This document shows, piece after piece, positions 23,740 through 36,298 of a DNA stretch of 64,000 nucleotides. This DNA is from Diadema setosum (Eukaryota > Echinodermata > Echinoidea > Diadematoida > Diadematidae), in contig CM067062.1 in assembly GCA_033980235.1 (NCBI GenBank), positions 20,327,203 through 20,391,202 on the forward strand. The letters are read 5' to 3'. Position 1 is the stretch's first letter. Each line of letters starts with the position of its first letter. The notes beneath the pieces are model-generated. The model had not been told where the DNA came from. It did not search any database and saw only the letters and a list, made by a program, of their open reading frames with translations. A program made the translations under genes and the position numbers.

Positions 23740-25540
23740 ACGCGCCCGCGGGAGCGTGGGCTCAAAATCTCAAAAGAATGTATTCTACGTCATAAGTAAT
23801 TTGCCTCCAAGCGTGCAAAGTTTAAAAAGCCCGTGTCGGGAAGTTGAGATGTTGTCCAGACGTAGTTGATGATCAGAAGAAAATTAAAGCCCATACATGA
23901 TTTGAAATAACATGTTAACAGTGTAGGCGCACTCGACTTCTGTATAATATACCAAAATACTAGTGCGCCTGCATAACTATATCAGTAATGTAAGCGTGGT
24001 AGCATTAGAAAGATATCTGCTTTGAACATGAAAGCTACGAATTTTGGGATGAACACAGATACACAAAGAAACAGTATGCAAACGGATTGGAGTAAGTCCA
24101 TTTGAAAGTGAGCTGATAATCATTCCGGAATTTATAGTTGCAATCAATTTCTCATAAACCATCAAATGACAGCCCCAGGACAATATACATAGCCATTGCA
24201 TATAGGTACCAAGTAGACGACGTATTTCCGAGAAGTCTATTGCGACGAATTTTCTGACTCCTGACACCATTGCGACGAATTTTCTGGGTGCGTTCGTGAT
24301 GAGAGTTGTGGATGCATGTCATGGATGGCGAGAGTTTAAATTATGTTTTCACGCACACGCATATCTAATAGAATTCGTCGTAGAGGAGAGAAAATTAATT
24401 ACAAGAGAAGAATCGAGTTCACTTTGTTCGTATTTAATTAAAAGAAGACATCACGTACTGATAAGACGAGCGTCAATACAACATCACACATGTAACTGCG
24501 AAACATTAATAGGGCTAACACATCATGCGGTCTCGATCTACTAGCTCCTAGTCCAGTCTCGTAAAAGCAGAGCGTAAAGGGAATCCCTTTTCTCCTCTCG
24601 TAATTACCAAAACAGACGTTTATATACGATCTGGGATGTCGCGTGCCATAAAGCTGAGCGATCCAGTTATCATGCGAACGATGTGTAACTGGGTCATCCA
24701 GTTTCTCAAAGAAGGCAGAGGCACGTGGATGTATAACTGGGTCATGACCGATATCTTTCTGAGATAAAGTCGGCCTGGTCTACATTCAAGCTTGGTGAAA
24801 GGAGGGCAATTTTAGAATCAATGCGGACCGATCTAGCGAGTATGCAACTGGACCAGCTATTTGGTATCGGGCCGAACTAGTTCTATGGATGGAGAATCAG
24901 ATCAGGGATGCATTATTAGATGAAACTGTAACAGTTCGAAACATGATGGTGCCAGCATTTAACAATCACATCGAAGGGGTCAAACAGGGTTCATAAATAT
25001 ACATGACGAAATATTCTAGGTGAATAGTGGTACACAACATAATCGTATGCAGCATTATTCTTCTTTCAAAAACCGTCACAATACTTCCCTCTGGAAAAAA
25101 ATGATCGTCCCGATCATGGACAAAAATGAAAGGAATATCAAAGATAACTTTCGAACAGTTTTGTGGGGTTTTTTTCGTTGGATGTAGGTTCTGTGCTGAA
25201 AACTAAATAATATTAACATGTTATTGACAATTAAGATGACCAGGTCTGAATCGCAATTGGAGGGTAGGTACCTGGGTATGACTAGAATATCACAGAGGAA
25301 AAAAATATTTTTTTTTCGACTTTTCGTTGACAATGCTGTAAGTTTTGTACACGCAAGGAGTACTTGCCTACCTAAATCAGTTCTCTCGAAACCAGCAAAC
25401 GAATCAATTGAGATCGGAAATAACATCATGGGGACTTAGCATGTTGTTATAAGATCCAAATCCTTGGGTAAAGAACTCCCTCATTCTAGTATGAAGTGCG
25501 TGTCCTCTCCCTGTGGGCAGTTCATAATCTTGTAATAACT
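23451..25540. other. Intron 1 of the receptor; microsatellite and unrecognised sequence
   Basis: A (CA)n run at about 23696-23733 is followed by sequence with no recognisable protein or TIR. A 17-base direct repeat, TTGCGACGAATTTTCTG, occurs near 24239 and 24269. Confidence 0.4.
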
Positions 25541-25720
25541 AAAGTCAAACCTGTCTTAGCGACTACCTGTCTATAGCGACCACCTGTCGTATACGACCAC
25601 TAAAAACAATTCCCTCCGAGAGAAAAAGCATGTTAAAAACTGTCTATAGCGGCCACTTGTCTATAATGGCCGCTTTTTCCTGTCTCTCTTGGGGTGGCCG
25701 CTATAGGCGGATTTGACCTT
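25541..25720. mobile_element. MITE ending 22 bases before receptor exon 2
   Basis: The left end AAGTCAAACCTGTCTTAGCG and the right end, reverse complement AAGGTCAAATCCGCC, are inverted. The inside carries repeated CTATAGCGGCCAC phrases. The exon 2 acceptor AG lies at 25741-25742. Confidence 0.6.
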
Positions 25721-25742
25721 ATTACGATATATCTTAATACAG

Positions 25743-26000
25743 TTGTAAGGCCAGACAGAAGGCCCGGAGGCCAGAGAAAGACCAAGGAGCTTCACGTGGA
25801 GACACCATGTCCCGAAAAACCCTCCGCAAGCTCCTCTTGGCGCCAGCCCCGAGGGGACGTGGAGCAGCCAGAAGTCGATACTGGCTCCAAGGGCGTTCTT
25901 TACTACCAGTCCCTGGATGCAGACGCGGCCGAGGTCTGGAAGCTTGCCATCTGCGAACTCATCCAAACGAGACCCGATTCCATTCCACAAGTCGGTAAAG
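25743..26000 (+). CDS. ERR-like nuclear receptor, exon 2: hinge/T-box and start of linker
   Basis: The first two bases complete the codon split by intron 1. The protein continues GMRTD-VVRPDRRPGGQRKTK, matching residue for residue the spacing of the ERR segment [20 protein letters not shown] that contacts DNA flanking the half-site. A less conserved linker follows (ELHVETPCPEKPSASSSW, VLYYQSLDADAAEVWKLAIC). Two in-frame donors lie six bases apart: GTCG|GTAAAG (exon end 25994) and AAAG|GTATGT (26000), so two isoforms differing by two residues are possible. The agreement of frame and motif makes this exon firm even though it lies 13 kb from exon 1. Confidence 0.88.
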
Positions 26001-26960
26001 GTATGTTTTGATACACAGGATGGTTTCGCGCGATTCTTTGGCAGCAGAACTTTAGGGACTTTATACAGACGTTTAATGACGGCTTGTGCATAGCGTGGGG
26101 AGAATTAATGGCAAACGATTATAAAACAAATCCCTCGTTTTTCAGAGAAATCAAAACACAGGACTTCCTAATTGTATGTGCTGTTCTTTGTTGTTTGTTT
26201 CTTTATTTTTTTCATGATTTGCTTTGAAAGAAGAAACAAGAATCGAAAACGGATTCCCTTAAACTAAAACAAATTCCCCAAGATTGGCATATGCATGATC
26301 ATATATTGGCTACGTGATTCGATGTCAGAACATATCGCAAACTAATTAGCTGAGAAGCGAAACATGCAGACCTCCTTACAACTGCAAATTATAATTATGA
26401 ATAAATTCTCTTTCTCTCCATGTCTTCCATTGTTTTCCAATATGATTGTCATCAGGGATAAGTCTTTGTCTGCCCCATCTGGCTTTTGTTTTAGTTTTTG
26501 TTTTCATTTCTCCTTTGCTTTGTGATTTACATCAAAGCTCGGGGTGGTTCTTGAAATCTTAAAACACATGCTTTTTGGGAGGAATTCAGTTCTTCATTAT
26601 AGACGTGATGTGCCCATTACGTTTTCTCTTAGATCTCTCTGTGGCTAATGGAGCCTGGTTGGTCCTGCACAGTATGTTAAGTTAATGAAAATGTGAACAT
26701 GTATAAAATGCATTGATTTTATATGTGCCGGTCACTTTTTTAATAGCTTAACTTAACTTTTAGCTTTACTCAGCTTAACGAGATATTTCTCCAGCATTCA
26801 GTAATCCACCCAAACTTGACCCAGTTGTACATTAGCAAGACCAATCAGGGTTAGCAATGTACCTCAGTAAAAAAAAAAAGAAAAAAAGGTTGTGGTGTCA
26901 CGATAGGCAATGATATGGATTAGCGAGACTGGGTAATCTCTATTCATTGATAACTAGTGT
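26001..26960. other. Receptor intron 2, first part
   Basis: No recognisable element. Confidence 0.3.
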
Positions 26961-27293
26961 CCAGGGCCCTGTTTCATACAGCTGTACGTAAAGTTACACA
27001 TTACTTTACGAACAACTGGAATATGAAGTGCCAGTATGTGTGCCCATTTCGTTTTTCCTTACGTTTTAACAAAGTATGACTGTATGTCATTATTTCATCT
27101 ACATTGGGGCAAAAATACACTTTCAACTAAAAATGTGTGTTAACATGTAATAATCATTACCATCTGCAAATTTTCAACTTTAGCTATTTAAATTAGGTTA
27201 ACAATAATTAGTACACCCACTTGGCCTGCCATATTCAAGTCGTTAATAAAGTCGTAAAGTCTTGCGCAACGGCTTTATGAAACAGGGCCCAGG
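26961..27293. mobile_element. MITE with GGGCCCTGTTTCAT termini
   Basis: CCAGGGCCCTGTTTCATACA at the left mirrors CCTGGGCCCTGTTTCATAAA (reverse complement of the right end). About 330 bases, in receptor intron 2. Confidence 0.8.
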
Positions 27294-28437
27294 AATCTGT
27301 GCCAGTCAACGTGGGGGAAAATATCATGTGTACCAATCGGCGAACAAAATACGGGAAAAACGTTAAGCTCGTTACTAAGAAGCAAGCGTGTAAAATTACA
27401 TATTTGTTAGAATAAGCCATTTATCAATTGCAGTTCGCCATGATCGAACCTTATTAGGCGCATATAATTAATTCTTAAATGTCGGATGAAAAGAGAGTTA
27501 TGCTGCAAGCCTATGACAAGGCACTACACTTGATGTGAACATCAGACACGTATTGCACGTTATACGTGTTAAAGGTTCTATTCATTCGCTCTTTTGTAAA
27601 TGCATTTTATGTGATTTACAAGTGGAGGGGATGTAACATAGGTCGAAAATGTGCATTGTTATCCACTATTTTCTTCTTTATATGGCGCAATATGTTTTGT
27701 ACAGCGTCTGAGAACTAAAAATAGAAACGGCTTGATGCAAAACCTTTGCTTTCCTGTCGGCGTCATAAAGTGGTCGGAAAATTCCCCATGGAACTGCTGA
27801 GAACGCCGTGAGAACGATTTTTAGACTATTTCGTCAGATCTTCCGAATAAGGGTCTGTAGGAGACCAGCGTTCGTAGACCTTTCTTAAACCGTTCGTAAG
27901 TTCTTAGCCTGGTCGACGTTCATACGAACGACTCATAGCCTTCATTAAGAGGTTCGTAATCTGGTCGTAAGGAGTACGTATACAATTATTGCAATTGTTG
28001 GCTATTAAGATAGGGAGCATGAAGCCAAACGCGCAAATTTCTAATCCTCATTCTGTTCATAGTGTAGGACGAAAGAAATATGGGACTTTCAACAGTCATA
28101 CAACTGTCGACAGTACAAGGCAGTGCTTTTTTTTTTCAATCGAAGAAAATATACAAGAAAGTCGTAGGATCTTCTCACTAATGACCTGAGAAAGCCGTGA
28201 GCTGCACGCAATCTTGCGACAACAACAACAACAACAACAACGACGACAAAATCGTAAGATGGCCGCAAGCTTGACGTTATGACAACTCGAGGTATTCTTG
28301 TGAAAAAAAAAAACCCGTACGAACTCTAAGCCTTATGAATAACCAAAATCACTCCGTTTCTCAAGAAGGTAAGTTGTTCTTACGAATTAAATGGTGTTAG
28401 TACGAACTTCTATGAACTCCTAAATTGACCTCTTTAG
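27294..28437. other. Receptor intron 2, last part
   Basis: From about 27780 to 28420 phrases such as GTTCGTA and TACGAAC recur in both orientations, suggesting an old inverted-repeat element, but clear termini were not found. A short (CAA)n lies near 28220. Confidence 0.35.
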
Positions 28438-28693
28438 ATGACCCCGAAGCGTCGTCCGTAGCTGGAGCGGAGGAAGACTTCTTGGGCCCATCGACGGAAC
28501 GCGCCGGCTGCCCGATGAAGTCCATCCGCGGTTTAAGTCAGCAGGACGTGATTCAGGCTGGATACAATGAGCTGATACTGATCATCGAGTGGGCTAAGGG
28601 CATCGGGAGGTTCCGCAGCCTCCTTCTGGAAGACCAAATGTGTCTACTAAAGTCCTCCTTCATGGACCTCCAGGTCATGAGGGTGGCATACAG
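28438..28693 (+). CDS. ERR-like nuclear receptor, exon 3: ligand-binding domain helices 1-5 region
   Basis: Acceptor CTCTTTAG; the first two bases complete the preceding codon. After an acidic leader it reads SIRGLSQQDVIQAGYNELIL, then IIEWAKGIGRFRSLLLEDQM and CLLKSSFMDLQVMRVAYR. The stretch from W through DQMCLL is the nuclear receptor ligand-domain signature (helix 3-4) and aligns with ERR [20 protein letters not shown]. The donor ACAG|GTACTA leaves two bases of an Arg codon. Reading on past it would give a false stop after 15 codons. Confidence 0.9.
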
Positions 28694-30793
28694 GTACTAC
28701 CGGGGTCGTTACGTCACAATGGAATAAAAGCAAATCAGAGTAGAGCACATTTAGTGAAAGTGTGTTCTTTGTTTTGCTTTTTTTTTTCTTTTTTTTTTAT
28801 AACGGACAATCAGTTGATTTGGTGGTGTTTTTCTTTTTCTGGTTTGTTTTTGGATTTTTTTTTCCGGTTTGGGTGCCACCGTCGCTTGATGAGAAGATAA
28901 CTTCACTTTGTAACGACACATGGAAAACGGCACAAGAAAATGATAAATTATAAGGACAGGTCAACAAAATTTCAATTTTTTGTTAAAGGGGAAGTACATG
29001 ACTTTGTTTCCTCGACTTCTTACTGACACACAGTATATTGCTAGTGTAAGAAAATAGCATAGTATTTTCGTTCTCTGCTTTCTGAAAGAGGTAAGTTGAA
29101 TGTTCTTTTATTATACAATAAAAGTGAAGATATAATATGTGCGATTTTCTTTACTGATGTATTCTTGAAACTCACGTTACTTACGAAGTGGCATTTAATG
29201 CAATACATTATATAGCCTATATCATGAAATCCTTTCCCATTGTCTTGTGTCAAAGCTAAATTATTGAACGCATGGGCATTTTGAATTAACCTAATTTTGA
29301 CTGTTTAACATGTATACAAATGCATATTCGCAGGCGTATAATGCCACGCCGAATTCTTCTTAACCACAATCTGAAACACTGTACATTCACATTGACAGAA
29401 CATTACAATATCATATTATTCAAATACTCACCACTTGAGAACATGTGTATGTTATAGTTTTGTACACATATGCCTATTAGTAATAACATCGTTGCTGTGG
29501 TTTGAATTTTGTTTAATTTGTCTCCCGCTAACAAATGAAATCTGTAAGATCGCAACTGCTGATTTGTAATTTAACAAACATGTCGAAAAAAAAAAAGAAC
29601 CCCGAAACTCGAACCTGTCATCTACTGCTTTCCGGGCAGCGACACTACCACCTGGCTATATCCCTGGTTGCCGGCAGTGACACGATGAACTTAGAACATG
29701 TAACCACGCTCCAAAGACGGAGGAAAATTAAAGAAAATTCAAACCTCAATCTTCACCCCTCTACTTATTCTCTTTGTTTTGTTATTATTGTTATTTTTTT
29801 TGGAGGGGCATCATCCAAATCAATGCCTCTCTATCCCTTTACTTATGACTGCAAAATGTAATGGTGACGATGTTGCGGAAAAGACTACACTATATATGGA
29901 TTACTGATTGATCAAGGTCTACGTGTTTCCACACTTTGCATTGCCATGCACTTGTCGTTTTTTTTTTCTTACTGCACCTATACATTACTGAGCAATGATT
30001 ATCTCATGGAAAAAAAGACAACTACAAGTTTAGAATGTTTACTCGAATCCGTTTTTGGGAATATTGCTTATTCTATATTATGCTGTACTCATATAAACAC
30101 ATGATCCACTCTACAGTATGTTTCCCCCCCCCCCCCCCAAAAAAAAAAAAAAAAAAAATTACAATCGGATTTTCACATTGCTAACACCCAATATGATTAA
30201 GCTGTCTAAACGCTACTTCAGGGTCTTGAAATATAACATCTTAGCTCTATTTTGCAGAAAACCCTATCCAATTTGGTTAAGCGGAGTAATGTGAATTGTT
30301 GTAAAGCATGTCATAAGTCTGATTCTTTCAAGTTTAGCACTTGGATGCTCTTGGAAATGCATATTAATGTGTGAACACAATAGAGAGAACTTGGAGAGAA
30401 GAGATTCTTGACATGCTCTAGAAAATTCCTCATTTCTCTTTGACTACTGAAGCAAATCGAATGGGGTTTTTTGTAAGATGTGGGCAATGATTTATAGTTT
30501 CATACCCTGAAATTGTATTTGGATTGATTCACTATTTATAAAGTTATCGTTGAGGAGGGTACCGTTGTAATTTTTTTTTTTGTCTGGGGGGGGGGGGGGG
30601 ACATACGGTACTGTCATTGCATGGAACGTAAGTTTAAACTTGAAGAGGAAAAATAAGCACACTAGATATTCGAGATATGATATCAGAACACTGATGATAA
30701 TTAATATCTTTTCTACATAACACCTGAAAATGAAAATAAAACATTGCTATCATAGTCGCAAAAAGCCTCCTTCCCTATAAATTTCTCGTAAAG
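28694..30793. other. Receptor intron 3
   Basis: About 29060-29160 is a second copy of the repeat fragment seen at 860-960. A C/A homopolymer junction lies at 30124-30158 and a G run at 30587-30600. No gene. Confidence 0.4.
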
Positions 30794-30978
30794 GTCAATA
30801 GACACATACCCGCTCATCCACTACACTGAGAAGTACACGCTGTCAGAGGCTGAAAGCAAGGAGCTGGGGTGGGGCGAGGCTTGCGAGGAAACCATCAGAT
30901 TCTGCAGCACCCTCGTGGAACTGAAATTGGATCTCGTTGAATTCAGCATTTTGAAGGCATTGGTTCTCTGCTTTCCTG
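30794..30978 (+). CDS. ERR-like nuclear receptor, exon 4: ligand-binding domain middle
   Basis: The acceptor is CTCGTAAAG after a CTCCTTCCC tract. The first base completes Arg, giving AYRSIDTYPLIHYTEKYTLS, which has the same length and pattern as ERR VYRSLPYDDKLVYAEDY. It continues EAESKELGWGEACEETIRFC and LDLVEFSILKALVLCFP, matching the helix 8 EEFVTLKALAL region. Donor CCTG|GTAAAT, phase 1. The nearby ATAG at 30801 was rejected because its phase does not fit exon 3. Confidence 0.88.
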
Positions 30979-31044
30979 GTAAATGGATTTAAGTATCTCT
31001 ATCATCCATGATCATCCGATACGAGAGGTTCATCTGTATATATG

Positions 31045-31110
<66 letters not shown>

Positions 31111-31147
31111 TCAAATATATACATATTCATTATATACACGCATATTC

Positions 31148-31181
<34 letters not shown>

Positions 31182-31188
31182 TCATATA

Positions 31189-31222
<34 letters not shown>

Positions 31223-31702
31223 CAGATCAGAACTATACTATAAAGTCTCTTGTGCCTACAATATCGATCCGTCACAATCATATCGAAAGCGACGACATTG
31301 GCAGTGTTCTAAAATAATTATAAGTATTGATACACTATGATTTGGTTGTGTTTGGTACGTCAACATTACAGATTAAGTGGGCATTCTTGAAATGTGTGGA
31401 CAGTGATGGATTCCTTGTATTAGTACATTGTATTTTGTAAGCTAGATATATTATCAAAACATCATATGGAGCTAAAGATTTCTGCGACTGGGACGTTCAG
31501 AGGAAACAAACAAACAAATAAACAAACCACTGATCTGAGCATGAGCAAATTTGCTTATCAAAAGTGATCTATTTATATCTCGCGTCATCTGAGTTTTCAC
31601 TACACGTTTTGGGCTATTTTTCAAAGAGCCGTGAGGAGGAGGAGAAAAAAGTCTGGCTATTTTTACGTCCGCTCATAGATCACGACGCAGAGAGCTACTT
31701 AC
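30979..31702. repeat. Receptor intron 4: (TA)n blocks
   Basis: (TA)n with interspersed CACATATTCA runs from about 31036 to 31222. The rest is unremarkable. Confidence 0.8.
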
Positions 31703-32968
31703 TATAGGTTTTCCCGGCCAATTTCGCACTTTTTTTCAGTCCAATTCCTAATTGCTGCATTCAATTTAGCACAATTTAGCCTATATGGCATGTTCGGTAT
31801 TTCAATTTTATAATCTTTTCATTCAAATTCTTTTTGGAGCATTCAAATTACCTTTAACATCATTCGAATCAGCACTTTTTCAGTTCAAATTCGTAAGACA
31901 AGCACCATTTCGCAAATTGTTCATTCAATTTAGCATGATATAGTCACGTGATCACGTATACGCTGCGCTCGTTCATTCGAATTCATTCTTGGGCATCCAA
32001 TTTCGCATTTACTGCAGTCAATTTAGCAGACACGTTTATGCTTTGATTCCTTTCTTCATTTTCATTCATCATAGGTATTGTTTGCAAGCATCTTGACATT
32101 TCATATTTTCGGATTCATTCTTTATCCGGATATCATCTTTGCAATAGTACTTTCAAAATATGTGTGTGTGTTTATAATGTTCGATAGCATTATTTCATTC
32201 ACAGATACATTAATCGTAAGTTTGTTTTGACATTGATTGGGAGAAGGAGGTTTCAATTTACATCGTGATTATTTCCCTCATCTGCATGTTTAATTATTTT
32301 CATTTTCTTGGGTGCTATATTGCGTTAATCATCACTAGAAATAAAGTTCTTGGATCAGCTCTAGAGATCAATTTGTCAAGGTTATTACCCTCAAATGCTT
32401 CTTTGATTCTTTCCCTGTCTTCTTGAGAGATACGCCTGTATCTAATTTGTGCTGCCATGACTGGACATAAGAAAGTGAAGTGAATCTATGGCACTGGTGC
32501 ATGTATAACATGTATGAAAGAAGAGGGGCTTTACAGAACAATAAACTTGGTTATTAGGATCAAAGATACCTTTACTATATACTTAACAGTGTGTGGATGA
32601 AATAAAAATTCACATTTAAGTACGTATAAATCACGGTTCTCACCTTTTCAAAACAGAAATGACACTACGCCAATTTGAATGAACATGTTTGGAATTTTAC
32701 TGCCCATACGCGAAATTGAATGACTGAAATACCATTTGCCGCCAGTGCTGGCGAATTTGAATGACTGAAGAGCACGTGCCAATTTGAATGCCCGTTTTAC
32801 GAATTCGAAAGGCACATGTGCGAATTTCAGTGATCGAAATGCTAAATTGAACGAACAAGTTGAAATTTTGAATGACAGAATGTGCAGTGACGAGGATTCT
32901 CGCTAAATTGAATGAACCTTTTATCAAGTGGACTGACAAAAGTGCGAAATTGGCCGGGAAAACCTATA
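31703..32968. mobile_element. 1.27-kb fold-back element with subrepeated arms
   Basis: Termini TATAGGTTTTCCCGGCCAAT and its reverse complement mark the ends. The left arm repeats variants of CATTCAATTTAGCA and TTCGCA; the right arm carries the complementary GAATTTGAATGA and CTAAATTGAATGA. The two arms therefore pair as a degenerate giant hairpin around a unique centre near 32060-32640. Confidence 0.75.
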
Positions 32969-33330
32969 TTAATGCACTTATCATTTGAGGGCGCCATTTT
33001 ATTTTTTAAATGTTGCGTCCTCGCGTAATCTACAGCTACTTTTTCAGCTCGACCCAGGGAAAAAGGAGAACGTCCAGCGCAATCGCATACGTCTTAAACG
33101 TCCGTGTCGTAAATCTAAAGCTCCCTAATAATGTTATGTCGACCGGTGTGTGGGGCTTTGCAAAGTATGCGAGTGTTTCATGCAGTGCTTGGCATTTTTT
33201 TCAACGTTTAGTAGCTACTGGTCCTTTACTAACGTCTTTAGCGTAAGCTCAGGTCAAAGCTATGGCGACAGCTCATCATCAACAATATTGTTTGTATGCT
33301 CTTTCGCATTTCTGTTTTTGTATGTGCGTT
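32969..33330. other. Receptor intron 4, unrecognised stretch
   Basis: Between the fold-back and the LINE; nothing recognised. Confidence 0.3.

Positions 33331-33332
<2 letters not shown>

Positions 33333-33381
<49 letters not shown>
33333..33381. repeat. (AAT)n microsatellite at the LINE 5' side
   Basis: About 16 AAT units directly in front of LINE coding sequence. Confidence 0.9.
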
Positions 33382-33382
<1 letters not shown>

Positions 33383-35040
33383 GAGGGAGGTGAAGCTATT
33401 GCCATCAAGCTGACTGAGCTGGTACAGCAGTTCTGGGAAGAAGGGTCAGTGCCGCAGGACTTCAAGAATGTCAACATTGTGCATCTGTACCAGAACAAAG
33501 GGGACAGAGCTTTATGTGACAACCACAGTCAGAGGCATCTCACTGCTGAGCATCGCAGGAAAGATCATGGCCCCAGTTGTTCTGAATCGCATTACACACC
33601 AACTGCTGGATGACGTGGTCTCTGAGAGCCAGTGTGGATTTAGGAGCAACAGGGGGACAATAGAGATGGTCTTCGCAGTATGGCAGCTACAAGAGAAGTG
33701 CCGAGAACAAAACCAGAGCCTCTACATCCTCTTCTTGGATCTGACGAAGGCTTTTTAACACTGTCAGCCGAGAGGGCCTGTGGGCTATCTTGGCCAAGGT
33801 AGGCTGCCCACCAAAGCTCGTCAGGATCATCCAGTCATTTCATGATATCATTTCATGATGGCATGATGGCTCGCATTGTGGAAAACGGAGATCTCTCTGA
33901 CCCATTCCCGGTCTCTAATGGCGTGAAGCACGGTTGTGTGATGGCTCCCACACTCTTCAGCCTTATGTTTGCTACAATGCTCTTCTGCGCCCTGTGCAGG
34001 TGTGACGCTAGTGTCACTATTCGCTACAGATTGCCGATTCTTTGACCTTCGACGTCTGAAGGCAAAAACCAAAGTCCTGAAGGCCCTTGTGAGACACTTC
34101 CTGTTTGCAGACGATTGTGCGCTTGCAGCACTAAATGAACCAGACCTGCAAGAACTTGCCACTTGTTTTGCAGAAGCAGCACAAGCCTTCGGACTGACCA
34201 TTAGCCTGCGAAAATCAGATGTGATGCTTCAGCCTGTACCTGGCCTGACACCTCCTGAGCCTCAGATCGAGATTGAGGGCACAACACTGAACGACGTGGA
34301 GAGCTTCACATACCTGGGAAGCTGCCTGTCTTCAAACTGCAGCGTGGAAAAGGAAGTCTCCAAGAGGCTTGCAAAGCAGGAGCTTCGTTTGGCAGACTTT
34401 GGACACGTGTGTGGGGTGATCGAACTAGGCATCAGACTCTCTACCAAGCTGGTAGTCTACAAGGTAGTCGTCGTCACCTCTCTGCTCTGTGGCTGTGAGA
34501 CGTGGACGCTGTGCAGGAGGCAAATCCGTGCACTTGACCAGTTCTACCTCCGCTGCCTCCGACGAATCATGGGAATTTCCTGGCAGGACAGAGTCTCCAA
34601 AACCGAGGTGCTTCGCAGAGCCAAAAACGCCTGGGATCGAAGCCGTCATCATGAAGACCCAACTCCGGTGGGTCGGACATGAAGTCCGAATGGATGATAC
34701 GCGCCTACCAAAGACGATCTTCTTCTCCGAGCTGGCTTCTGGAGTAAGAAACCTTGAGAGGCCTCTGAAGCGGTACAAGGACAGCCTGAAAACTTCCCTT
34801 GATGCCTGCGGCATCTCCGCCCGTGGCTGGCAATCGCTTGCTTCCGACCGCACTGCCTGGCGTCCAGCTGTCCAAAAGGGTGTTAGCCTGTTCGAGAAAA
34901 AGCGCCTCAAGGGCCTGGACCAGAAGCGAAAAGCCCGTAAAGAGAGGATCCCGGACCCCACTTCTGTCGTGGCTTGCCCAACATGTGGCCGCGTCTGCGC
35001 GTCCGCCTTTGGGCTCCGCTCCCACATCCGGCGTCACTGA
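33382..35040 (+). mobile_element. LINE fragment: RT, thumb and C-terminal C2H2 finger, inactivated
   Basis: Shifted frames give VPQDFKNVNIVHLYQNKGDR, RGISLLSIAGKIMAPVVLNR, SQCGFRSNRGTIEMVFAVWQ, LYILFLDLTKAF, HGCVMAPTLFSLMF, FLFADDCALAAL (catalytic Asp pair), SFTYLGSCLSSNCSVEKEVS, SLLCGCETWTLCRRQIRALD, LRWVGHEVRMDDTRLPKTIF and finally CPTCGRVCASAFGLRSHIRRH in shortened form CPTCGRV...HIRRH, a Cys2His2 finger. A stop and several frameshifts disable it. It is bounded by (AAT)n and (ATT)n runs, and lies in receptor intron 4. Confidence 0.85.
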
Positions 35041-35066
35041 CGTCATTGTCAAACCCGACAGACTTC

Positions 35067-35067
<1 letters not shown>

Positions 35068-35117
<50 letters not shown>
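35068..35117. repeat. (ATT)n microsatellite at the LINE 3' side
   Basis: About 16 ATT units shortly after the LINE stop codon, complementary in sense to the 5' (AAT)n. Confidence 0.9.
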
Positions 35118-35119
<2 letters not shown>

Positions 35120-35645
35120 GTTTGTGTATGTGTGTTTGGTGATATACCTACCCTAGAGCATTGCAACCGTTAGGGACTTCAGAGCCATAAAGTGTCTCTT
35201 GAAGAGGCCTACCTATTGATGATATTTGGCAGCAACAACCGAGAAACATGCAGGTCGGTAATTATGTCTGTTTTGAGGCAGGGAAACGTAGATAATGATT
35301 CTACTCATAACGTAAATATTTCGACTACAAAGATGTGATGACTTTAAGAAGTTTATTCACAGGGATGGAAGGTTGCGAATGCAGAGAAACGACAAAATAC
35401 AGGCAAGCAAGCTATACTGTATGTGAGCTTTGAAAATGACATTAATCAAGAACCTCAGTTACCACTGGTCCAGATCTCTTCTTGCTTCATGGCATGCTTA
35501 TGTTAGCCTCGGATCCTTGTCAAAAATATGATGCCCGCAGATAAGCTTCACATGTAACCATGGCTGCTTACCATACACAAACCGTAGAATGACCCTTCCC
35601 CCGTTCGCACGATTCTTGGTTGACCTCGCCTTGTCTCGACTCATA
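35118..35645. other. Receptor intron 4, unrecognised
   Basis: No feature seen. Confidence 0.3.
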
Positions 35646-35972
35646 GGCCTGAATTCACGAAGGTGGTACAAATGAAACCATGGTTTAAACCATGGACAAA
35701 AACCATGGAGCGCCAAGTGTCGCACGGAATATTTCGTTACGAAATTGGTCATTTCGTCGACAAAATGACCGTTTCCTCAACGAAATTATCATTTCGTGGA
35801 CGAAATGTTCATTTAGTTACAAAATGTTGTCATTCCGTTACAAAATAATCATTTCATCGACGAAATGACTGATTTCGTAACGAAATATTTCATGCGACAC
35901 TTGGCGCTCTATGGTTTTTGTCCTTGGTTTAAACCATGGTTTCATTTTGTACCACCTTCGTGAATTCGGGCC
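35646..35972. mobile_element. MITE with GGCCTGAATTCACGAAGGTG termini and ACGAAAT subrepeats
   Basis: About 60-base inverted ends, including AAACCATGGTTTAAACCATG, surround an interior made of CATTTCGT and ACGAAATG phrases. Lies about 330 bases before receptor exon 5. Confidence 0.85.
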
Positions 35973-36090
35973 ATATAAAAGCAGTGTCGAAGCATGCGGG
36001 TTGCAAGTCCAAACTGATGGCAAATACAATCCAGAGGAGCAGCACTTTCAGGGACCTCGATTCAATACTTGGTTCCCACTGTAATGAATT

Positions 36091-36132
<42 letters not shown>

Positions 36133-36298
36133 AATTACAGAAATACGCTTGAAAATTGCAACAACGCGTTGCCGTGTAAGCTTGGAAAAACATGTTCATG
36201 AGTATTAACACACTGCTGTTCATTTGTCATAAGTTTATGAATTCTCTTATTTGTTTCTTTGTTTATGTAATTATTATTTTCATCTCTCTTTCATTCAG

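Noticed and set aside
30794..30802. Alternative acceptor ATAG for receptor exon 4
   Set aside because: Its phase gives an immediate stop after exon 3; the AAAG acceptor yields an exact-length match to ERR.
30983..31340. Tyr/Ile-rich open frames
   Set aside because: Products of (TA)n microsatellite.
33296..33613. Poly-Asn protein
   Set aside because: Translation of (AAT)n running into LINE sequence.
34425..35027. 200-codon minus-strand frame
   Set aside because: Antisense of the LINE; the plus strand carries the recognisable RT motifs.
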